A stretch of DNA of 64,000 nucleotides from Paraspadella gotoi (lineage: Eukaryota; Chaetognatha): assembly GCA_051294375.1 (NCBI GenBank), contig CM119269.1, positions 13,994,552 to 14,058,551 on the forward strand, given 5' to 3'. Both the position numbers and the translations under genes were made by a program. The first letter of the stretch is position 1; each line of letters begins with the position of its first letter. The notes below the pieces were generated by a model that was not told where the DNA came from, made no database searches, and saw only the letters and a list, made by a program, of their open reading frames with translations. Shown here in pieces: positions 51,354 to 61,500 of this stretch.

Positions 51354-51569
51354 AGTTTATTTTTTTATTTTTTATAACGAATTAGGTAGAAAAGACGGAC
51401 ATGTTTCGACTCTCGAGATTCGAGTCTTCATCGGCGTTTGACAATTTCACATATTTGGAGACATTAAACTTTTTTACCATTTCACCAACTTACTTCTTCT
51501 TCTTCCCTATTCTTACCTTCACCTGTCCTCACATCTGACCACTGTCCTTTACTCAATTCTTTATTGGAA

Positions 51570-51633
<64 letters not shown>

Positions 51634-51770
51634 TAACTTATGTCTCCAAATATTTGAAATTGTCAAACCCTGATGAAGACTCGAATCTCAAGAGTCGAAA
51701 CATGTCCGTCTTTTCTACAATTAAAAATTCATTGTAAAAAAATAAAAAAATAAACTTTTGTCTTCATTGA
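51342..51770. repeat. Foldback element with long inverted arms
   Basis: Arms of about 125 bp are inverted copies: the left starts AATGAAGACAAAAGTTTATT and the right ends in its complement. The inner arms carry GACGGACATGTTTCGACTCT and CTGATGAAGACTCGAATCTC...GAGTCGAAACATGTCC. The central loop holds a (CT)n run at 51571-51631. It belongs to the palindrome family also seen at 56518-56711, 59206-59396 and 59695-59858. Confidence 0.9.
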
Positions 51771-52498
51771 TATAATTTATAAAAAGCGAGGAGTTTTGCA
51801 GCAGTAGATTTCTACCATTTCAGGAGTGGATAACATGGATTTCGCAACAAACACCGGACAAAATGGAAATGAGAATAACTTAAATTTAGCCACGGCTGGT
51901 TAAAATTTAGAACGGAAACAGAATTTTAGAAAACTGAGAATTTGGACCAGAAGTAAATGCAATTTTATACATGTATAACAAAGAAAAGCATGTATTTTTA
52001 AGTATAACTGAAATAAAGTCACAATGGAAACTATTATATTTATTAATTATTGCCTTAAATAAATATTGATGCATACTTTTTTCGGCCATATTTTCCAAAA
52101 GCACTCTATCTCTGCTACAGGGTTTAGGGTTAGGGTTAAAGGTAAGGGTCCGAGATTAGGGTTGGTATTAGGGTAAGAAATTGGGCGATTTTGGAAAATA
52201 GTGCTTTTTTTTGGCTGGTGGCATTGATTATTGTCCTCTAGCAAACCTCTTATTGCTATCTTAATACCATGCATGATTATTAATAAACTTCGCGGCAATA
52301 TTTTTTGAAATGTAAACATACTATGCGATCAATAATGATAACACCAATTCATAGTTAACCGTCTCAAATTATGTATCTGGCATTTCCATTTTGCTGTCAA
52401 ATCTCAATAAAATAAAAATTATTTTAAAAAAACCAATGTAAATTTTACAAGGGGCAAAAATTATAATCAGAAAACGTAAAATTTTTTTTCGTTTCAAT
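51771..52498. other. Gap between converging genes
   Basis: AT-rich sequence 3' of both the small secreted-protein gene (plus) and the kringle gene (minus). It contains one telomere-like inverted-repeat element and otherwise nothing recognised. Confidence 0.7.
52085..52217. repeat. Inverted-repeat element with telomere-like interior
   Basis: The ends GGCCATATTTTCCAAAAGCACT and the inverted GCACTATTTTCCAAAATCGCCC bracket several TTAGGG/TTAGGGTT words (52122-52180). The ends match those of the element at 20896-21083. Confidence 0.7.
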
Positions 52499-52733
52499 TT
52501 AATTGTAATCTCTTTTTCTTCGTTTATTGTTGTAGGTAGAGACCGGATCGCAAAACCATATCCCATTTTTGCACTGACTAAAGATATAAATGGTGACGTG
52601 TCAATATACTGTCAATAAAATGCTTTTATCTTTCGTTTCTTATATATTACCAGTCAGTGTCTCCCATCTTCATCCCTGTTTGGTTGTAGACGAGATACAA
52701 ATTTTTGCTGTCATCGATTCCAGTGCAGGGTTT
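52499..52733 (-). CDS. Kringle gene exons 10-11: second four-cysteine repeat and stop
   Basis: Exon 10 (52733-52651, 83 bp) encodes KPCTGIDDSKNLYLVYNQTG. Exon 11 (52577-52499) continues CQCKNGIWFC and ends at TAA. The split Cys codon TG|T is the same as in the first repeat. Exon lengths and phases mirror exons 8-9. Confidence 0.87.
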
Positions 52734-55700
52734 CTAACGATTATAAATATTTTTTGATAGAGACAATTCTACAAAAGCGTAAATTAAAATACGTGAATTG
52801 AAAAGAAAAAACTACGTTAGGTTCTGTAAAATAAATATTTTTGCATAAAGTTAATCAAAATAACAGGTCTAAAGTTTCTTCGAATTTCATACCATAATTG
52901 TATTAAACGCTTTAGGTTCCAAGCTTACCTCATCTTGATTCGGACCACAATACCATCTTCCCCATTTGCAGATGCTTAAAAAGAAAGAAAAGAAGTGACT
53001 GCGTTATTCAAAGCTCATCAAAATACACGTCCAATAATTTTTTTCATCGTAAAATGATTTGACATTGTCGAAATTAAATATTTTGTATCATCATCAAATA
53101 TCATCATCAATATTATTCTTAATCCTCATTATCATTTTCATCAATCAATCGTTATCATCATCAATCATCGCCTTGTTAGCCAATAATCTCATCACAGCTC
53201 TAATTTAACATCGCGCTTATCTTGTCTAGGAATCATTGTCATCATTGACATCACTACAACTTAAAAAATAAGATTAAGAGAATCACAGCTAACCAAATCG
53301 CTCACCAATTTGTCTTACGTAGACGCATCGGTTCATCTTGGTAAGCCGCGTATACGTTGCCCTTGGCATCAATTCCGATACAAGCGCTCTGGAGAGAAAA
53401 ATTAATGCTATTAAAAATAATGAGTAAGGAATTCAAATATACAATTGTACATGGTAATGAGTTCATTATTTGCCCGATTTTTCCCAGAATGCCCCAAATT
53501 ATCTGAAATTCGGAATTAGTTTAATTTTTTTACTTAAAGATTAGGTTAGAAGTTAGAGTTAGGGGTTAGGTTAGGGATAAGCTTAGTGGTTAAGGTTAGG
53601 GACTTGGTTAAGGATTTGGGTTAGCATTTAAGGTTATAAATTAAGGATAAGGGTTTAGTGTTCGGGTTCAGGATTTGGTTAGGGTTAGGGAATAGGGTTA
53701 AGGATCGGTTTATAAGTATAAAAACTTATTTAAGTTAAATATTAAAGTTAAAATTAAACTCTGGCATAAACGAGCAGAAATGGGGCATTCTGGGAAAAGA
53801 GTTCCCATTATTTACTCTCGTTATACTAATACTTACCCTCGTAAACTGCGACTTTGGAGAAACCAGAATATCTGAATTCAAGTTCAAAAAAAAAAATTAA
53901 GTCAAGTCATCCAAAACTTGAAAAATTAATTTTATTGTCCAATTAATAAACTTTCAAGATTTTAACGTAAACGGGATGAAACGGGCTGACACAGTCAAGA
54001 CGTCATACGAATTTGAGTTGGGAAATAACTGTTGCATTTCAACGCGAGAGAAACTCACCTTCGCAAGAAGGAATGTCGCAGTATCCCCACTTTCTCGTGG
54101 TTCTGATTCCTAACCAATCTCTGTTCCAGTCGTTTATGTAGCACCACGGCTGAAAATTTTATAAATAACTATCTACTAAAAATTAATTTAGAAATTATTT
54201 TATATCATAATTTTACCTTGGACCGGCTGTTCGGATTACGACAAAAGTTTTCATCCAAACCGTTTAATGGATACCTGAATAAAAAAAGGCTAAATTTTAC
54301 TTTCGCCGACCGCGGTTATTGCAGCTTTTGAAAAACCATATAAAAATACTTATTAAAAAAAAAATTAAAAAAAAATATTACCTGATAACCCTAACCACCC
54401 CTAACCCTAAACCACTCCCAAATCACCCTTAACCCTAACCCCTCCCTAACCTCGCACTATCATCGAAGTGACCGTTAAAATCGGAAAAATTATATTAATG
54501 ACATATTCAGATAGCTTAACACAAGTAATTCTTGAAAACTTTAGAGGTTGTTCTCATAAATTCTTAATATTTCCAAAAATAATAAAAATGTTTCATTTTA
54601 TTTTTTACGTTTTTTAAAGATGAATCAAACGTTAAGCGAAAAATATTATTTTATTTTATAAGAGGTATCAAAATATAGCTTCAAACAATTTTTTTACCAA
54701 TGTTTGTTTGTTCATTCTATCCCAAGTTCAATCGCTATTTCCAACACCTAATGTTACACTCGATCCTTGGATAAATGGCATATGCTTTGCCTAATCCTTT
54801 GCCCGTTTCTCAATGAATCGTGGCTCTTGTATTGTACTTATTTTTTATTTTTAAATTAAAAAATATAACTGACTCTTACTTTACGTCGTTGTTATGGTAA
54901 AGAATTTAGCGCTCCCAATCAGTTGAAAAGTGCTCTTAAAAACTTTTTACTTCATAAAAGGGTTTTATCAAATTGGTGTAAAAAAAATTATTTCAAATAT
55001 CATTTAGATGCTAAATCGATGATAGTGCCCCGGTCGGCGAAAGTAAAAGTTACCCCCAAAAAATATACATTGGGTTAAGGGACCCTTAAACTGGGAATCG
55101 GTAACCGACAGGCGCAGTCAAAAATGATATCATAAGCTTAAAGGTCTATCAATAAAGGAATTCGAATGGTGATAGTCATTAATTTTTCTTCGCGCGGGAA
55201 AGTGGAGAAAAAATTCACATCTCCTCGATGCAATGCGAACAAGGATCAAATATTTATTAGAAAAAATTTTAATTGATCTTCCCTAAATACTGGTACCCTC
55301 CATTGTCTTACTTTTGAAGGGGAAGTAATTTTTCGCCAATTTTTGATTTTTTATTTTTATATGTAGAGGGCTGAAATCATTAGTACAAGCCTCGTTTAAT
55401 AAAGGCTTTTGAACAGTGATGTTTTCTTCTTCCTAATGATAGGGGAAAGTGTAGAATCATCCAATTCGCGTTTTATACAATTTCGGTTTGTTTTTTCTCT
55501 TGGTTTTTGAAAGGGCAAATTGACTACTTTAATATTTTTTTAGTACAAAGGATCACCCTATTGGAGGGCCATCATATCAAGTATTGACAAATTTAGCATT
55601 GCTAGACATAATGTTAGGCGACAGGTTAGAATTTTGTATATTTTAGAATTATTCTTCAACTAATGTTAACTAGATACAAAGTAAATTTATATAATTTTTG

Positions 55701-58522
55701 GCCAACATTTTTTCAAAAATGGCTGAAAAAGATCATTATATTTTTACTTTGTGGGAGAAAATGAGTTGGCCATTGTCTGATGTGCATCTGCAAAGATTGC
55801 AGCAAGATATTGATCTCAAGAAAAAAAATATTTTCAAATGTCGTGATTACCGGGATAGTGGTGATCGACTGAGGGCAAAAGGTTTTACTTATTTAAAAAT
55901 GCAATGTAAAAAAGAGATTGAAATTATAATATTTTGCTTTTAACAGTACATAAAATTGAAAAAGATCATGCAAGGTCAAGGGCCAATATTTCTCAAGGCA
56001 ATCGTTACGGAAATGAAACAACAGAAGCGGAGGAAGAGTCAAATAACCTAGGTATCAATACAGTCTGTGATTATTTAAGTCTATGTCATTTAAAGTTTAA
56101 GTTAAATATTCTATTGAAACAACAGGAATTCAAGTAAAAGAGAATAACACCTATTCAGCTAGACAAAAAATCAAGAAAAACACTTGCAGGTTTCCTTGTA
56201 TTTAATAAGAATTAATAGTTAGTCTATAAGAATGAAAACAAAACAAATACAAAAAAATTTAAGCATATCACTTATTTTTTTATTAGTAGACGAAACAAAT
56301 TATCAAAAGAAAGTAAGTCAAGAAAGGTCGAAGCTTTGTGTCAAGAGGAGGCAGTAGAAGCAATTCCCAAATCTGACGTCGATGAGGATGTGGAAGGTAA
56401 ATGATATTTTTTCATTACCTACTGTCTTTTTTAATTTCTTTATAAATTTTAATCTATTCAAGCAAGGATATAATATTTATTCATTGTTAAAAGTCTTTCT
56501 TTTCGTTGTGTTTTGAAATTTAATTTAAAATAAAGACGAAGTCTTTTTACAATAACGATCAATTTTTATTCACGGACATGTTTCGGCTCTGCATTACGAG
56601 CCTTCATCAGCTCTCGTAATGCTGACCCGAAACATATCCGTTAATAAAAATTTATTGTTGTTGTAAAAAGACTTTATCTAAAATTAAATATTTATTAATT
56701 AAATTTTTTTTTAAATTTTGATAGTAATTGGCTTCAGCGTCGACAAGCAGCCACAACAATACTATTTCTTTCCTGTCGATGAACAATGGCAAAAAAAAAC
56801 CGCATCAATTTTTGGCCAAGAAATCCCGACAATGAACTTTTACTCCCCAATGTCATCGGCCGTAGCAATGCAGCATCGACGTCCGACCATGACAAAGAAT
56901 GTTAAAGGAGATGGGGCTTGTCTTCCTAGAACAATTAGTCTGGCAATCTATGGACACGAGCAGAACCACCAACTACTATGAGATGCAGTTGTTGACTTCA
57001 TATTGAAGGGCCCACTCCCAACCGAGTTGACACCACGGAAGAAAAACTTTTTTGAGAGAATGCAGAGCATGCGGGAAAGAGGAACGTGGATGGAAACTTT
57101 AGAAGTGAAGGCGTTTTCATATTTGCTTGATACACCTATTTATACTTGTGTTAAAATTGAAATGAACGAATCGGTTAAATTTTATTGGCAAAGAATTCCC
57201 CACCATTCCGCGCCCACCCAAGTTCAGAATAATTGAGCTATTTATATTTTGAATTCAAATAATCATTTTCAATTGATAATAAAAAGCTAAACAAACATTT
57301 TCCTACATTATCTTAGCTTATTTATGCTATTTTTTCCCTTTACATGACTTTCTTTTTCTCGTCTCTCTTTAGTTTTTTGTATATCTTTTTTCTCTAAATT
57401 ATCCTTTTTCTTTCTTCTATTAATTAGCAACTTTATTGTAAGTTTCTGCTTTATTTTCATCTTTTTCATCGTCATTTTCATAAACAAAAACCTACTTCTT
57501 TGTTATCTTTTTTCTTACCTTTGTCCTAGCTTATTTTGTCATTGTTAATGTTATTTGTTATCGTCTTTTTTTTATATATTAGTCTTCTTTATCGTCTTTA
57601 TCAATAAATCAATCAATCAATCAACAAGTGGAAGACGATGCCGCGAGCAGTTCACCATTCACACAAGGTCCCGAACTTCGGATCGGGCTGTAGTCCGTGA
57701 CTACAGGTGGTTAAGACGCCCCGTCGCACTTTCTTGCGTGAATAGGCAGGGCTCGAACCCGAGTCCTTTGGTTTGGGAGGAGCTCATTCTACCTCCGGCG
57801 CCAGAGGTGCTGCTGATTCTCGGACGAGTAATGAGGTATGAAATACTACCACTATAAACTTGTCAATCAATCAACTAATCAATCAATGAATCAATCAATG
57901 AATCAATGAATTAATCAATCAACGAATCAATAGACGAATCCACAAATTAATTAATCAATTTATACATCAATCAATCAACAAATCATTCAATCAATTAATC
58001 AATCAACATATCATTAAATCAAAGAATCAATCAATCCATCAATGAAACAACTATTCAATCAATCAATCAATCAGCGAATTAATCAATCTATCAATCAATC
58101 AATGTATCAATCAATCAGGCAAAGAATCAATCATTCAATCAATCAATCAACAAATCAATCAAACAACGAATCAATCATTGATTCAATCAATCAATCAAAA
58201 AAGCAATAAATCAAATAATCAATCAATCCATCAATGAATCAAGCAATCAATCAACGAATCAAACAATCATCAAATTATTCAATCTATCAATCAATCAACA
58301 TATCATTTCAGATGGAATCAGAACCAAGAATGGAATCGGATCCGCGACTCGGGTAAAATCTACCAACGATCCTCCGATTGGATGAATCATTGTCGGAATC
58401 AACCAATGAGAAGACGGGCTTCATGCCATCGGGAAAACGAGCCCATGTCGATGATCCGATTGTATGCTATAAATACCTGACCATTTTTGTAATGAATCAA
58501 TCTGTCTCAAATTCTGTCACCG

Positions 58523-58553
<31 letters not shown>

Positions 58554-61500
58554 GTCTACTTACATAAATGATATCAATCAATCAAGTAAAGTATCAATGA
58601 ATCAATTAATCATTTCTTCAATCAATCGAGAGTTTATGTCCAACCCAACAAATCAACCAATCAATCAATCAATCCATCAATCCTAATTCGTTTTTTAAGC
58701 ATTTCTATGAGCCGAACTTGAAGATGTGCTTATTAATTCAAATTAGCCTTTCAAACGATTTTGAGCTATTAGCTTTAATAAATATGAACAGAGGAAAACA
58801 GAAAAAAATTTTTAAAATGTTGTTTTACCTTCTTTTGAAAAAAAAATCTAAACTCGAGATAGATTTGCTTCTTACCGAATTTTCTAACGAAAATCAGCGG
58901 AGCTGACCAACATCAAATTTTTTGACCATTTTCCCGTGAGACCAGAGAAAAATGAATCATATAGTCGGAACCAGCGTAGTTTAAGGGACCAAACTTTATG
59001 CTTTCAGCTTTTTACCCCCCCCCCGATCACTGGGTCCCCTTAACTGACGCACCAGTAGGGTTCCGTTAACCGTTAATTTTTGAGGAACTTCGCTTAACCG
59101 TTAAAACTAACATTTTTAACAGTTAACCGTTAAAATCGGTTAATTTCATAATTTAACTTTAAATTTGTATTCGATCTTTCTTTTTGTTGTTTGTGTGTTT
59201 AAGTAGTGTAACGAAAAATTCGTTTCTGAACAACAATTTATTTAACAGTTTCTAAGGACATGTTTCGACTCTATGTTTCGAGTCTTCATCAGCTTCATCA
59301 GCCATACTTGCTGATGAAGACTCGAAACATAGAGTCAAAACATGTCCTTAAAAACTGTTAAATAAATTGTTGTTCAGAAACGAATTTTTCGTGACACTCC
59401 GTAAACTTTAAATTTAAAATATTAAGATTTAAAACAAACTACAGTATTTAATGGTATTTTCTCTTTAACCCTGGCTCCTGAAAATTCTTTATCTTCTCTT
59501 TCAGATAGTTGAGGTACAAATTTTAGTTGCTAAATGAAAAATTGGTTTGTTCAAACTACTTTGAATTTACCAATGATGATTTAAGCTAATCAAATAATAT
59601 ATCATGATAAATCTTGCATTTTATTTTTTTTCTTTAGCCTCACAGCATAATAAAAATATAAAAAAAGACAAAGAAAAAAAAAGCACAATATTCTAGCAAA
59701 GAGATTTGTTTTGTTACAACAACGATTTTATTTGACATAAATAACAAACATGTTTCGACTCTGTTTCGAGTTTTCATGATAAAGAATCGAAACAGAGTCG
59801 AAACATGTTTTTTATGTCAAATAAAATCGTTGTGGTAACAAAACAAATATCTTTGCTAATCTCATAACAGAACTAAACGAAAGGATACCATCATATTCAA
59901 ATTCTATATTTTGTTTTCTCTTTCTATCTTTGGCTTTCTTTTTTTCTTTTTCTACTTCTCTTCTAATTATTTTTGTAGTTGTTAGTTTCTTGAACGCTTG
60001 TTTTCTGTTGTTAGTCTTTCATAAACCATGACCATAAATATAAATATAAATTTTAATTTAAAGATAGAATGGTTGTTTGATCGATTTATCAAAAGATTTA
60101 TTGATTAATAAATATTTTTTTCAGTTTAATTAAAAAGTATATCATCATTATTGAAGGATAGTTTTAGTTAGCCTTAATGTTTATTTTAAGGGAGGAAAGA
60201 TAAAGGGGAAAAGTGAGAAAGAAAAAGAAAGGAACAGGAGGAGATGAATAAAGGGGAAGAAAGAATAAGAGAGAGAAAAAAAGAAAATTAAGGAAAAAAC
60301 CAGGAAAAAAAATGAAAAAAAATCACATTTGAAAATTAACCGAATTTAACCGTTAAAATAAATATATTAACGGTTAAGTTAAAATTATTTATAGCCGTTA
60401 ATAACCGTTAACGGTTATCGGAACACTACGCACCAGCATACGATAGAAGAATAAGAAGTATTTAAAATTACCTTCTCGTACTCACCCCCAATAAAATGAC
60501 GCGCTAACTCACTTTTCTCTGTTTGACTTGCTCCAGGTGAGACATCTTTTTCCGGACGCAGTGTTGGGGGCGAAACCTCGGTAGTCGGATCCCTTTGTTT
60601 CTTCGTAGTAGCATTCTAAACGAAGGCACGATTGTCTCATGATCTTAGTGAGTTGTAGTCATTTTTATTAATGCTGAGATAATCTTTAAAAATTTAGCTA
60701 ATATTTAGCAAATATTAGCCAATAATTGATAAAAATGATATGAATAATAGTAATTAATAATAAAAGCCACATTAAAGGGTGATAATAAGCTCTACCCTTG
60801 TTTGCCAATCCGTCGTTAATGTTGGCGGGCCCGCTGTCGGCCGGGTTGGCGGCCGGAAAAGGCAAAGCAGCGGCCGGATTAGGAGGCCGCGTCTCTTGCG
60901 GGGGCCAGTTCGGTGGGGCGTTGCTGCCGGGAGGAAACGCGCTTCCGTAGGGCGGATAACTCGGCGGCTGGGCGTAACCGGGATAGGCAAAACCGGGGTA
61001 GTAGGAGTAACTCGGGTAAGGGTAATAACCTGGTTTAAATATGCATTGGTCAATGGTCATACGGTAAGAATAATGTACCTTTTCGCAGTGATGCTGACAA
61101 AAATAAAATTAATATTTCCTTCAAACTATTATCGCTTACCGTATTGCGAGTCCTTGTCTCCCGCGCTTCCTAAAGAAAATTAAAAACTAATAATATAGCA
61201 AAGAATGAATGAATGAATGAAGGACTGAATGAAGCTTAAAAACAAGAATTAAAAATTAAAAGTAAATACGAAAGTATAGGGAGGTTCAGCTCTTTTGGGA
61301 CAAGGTTGAAAAATCGTTAGGATAGGGAAATATTCTAATAATTAAATAAAAAAATGTACACACGTTAAAAAATACTCAAAAATTTAAACAATTTAAATAA
61401 ATTTACCATTTCGCCAGCATACAAGGAAGGACGTGTAAGATTTTGCGACCAACTGCACCCCGTTGTGAAAGCTTCCGTTTTTACTATTATTGTGAAAGAT

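Larger units (their letters stand above)
54275..60512 (-). other. 6.2-kb kringle-gene intron carrying mobile elements
   Basis: This intron splits the kringle domain. It holds an inverted-repeat element (54292-55051), a broken OTU gene on the opposite strand (55719-57236), a SINE with a TCAA/GATT array (57600-58690), three palindromic elements, and purine-rich AT sequence (60190-60330). All other introns of the gene are under 900 bp. Confidence 0.85.

Noticed and set aside
53306-53320. Earlier donor CTAC|GTAAGA for kringle exon 8
   Set aside because: It would shift exon 9 out of the CxC-W-C frame and lose the match to the second repeat; the donor TTG|GTGAGCG keeps both.
53530-53705. Interstitial telomere array
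   Set aside because: The words are too irregular and sit inside an inverted-repeat element; it is not a telomere or a clean fusion site.
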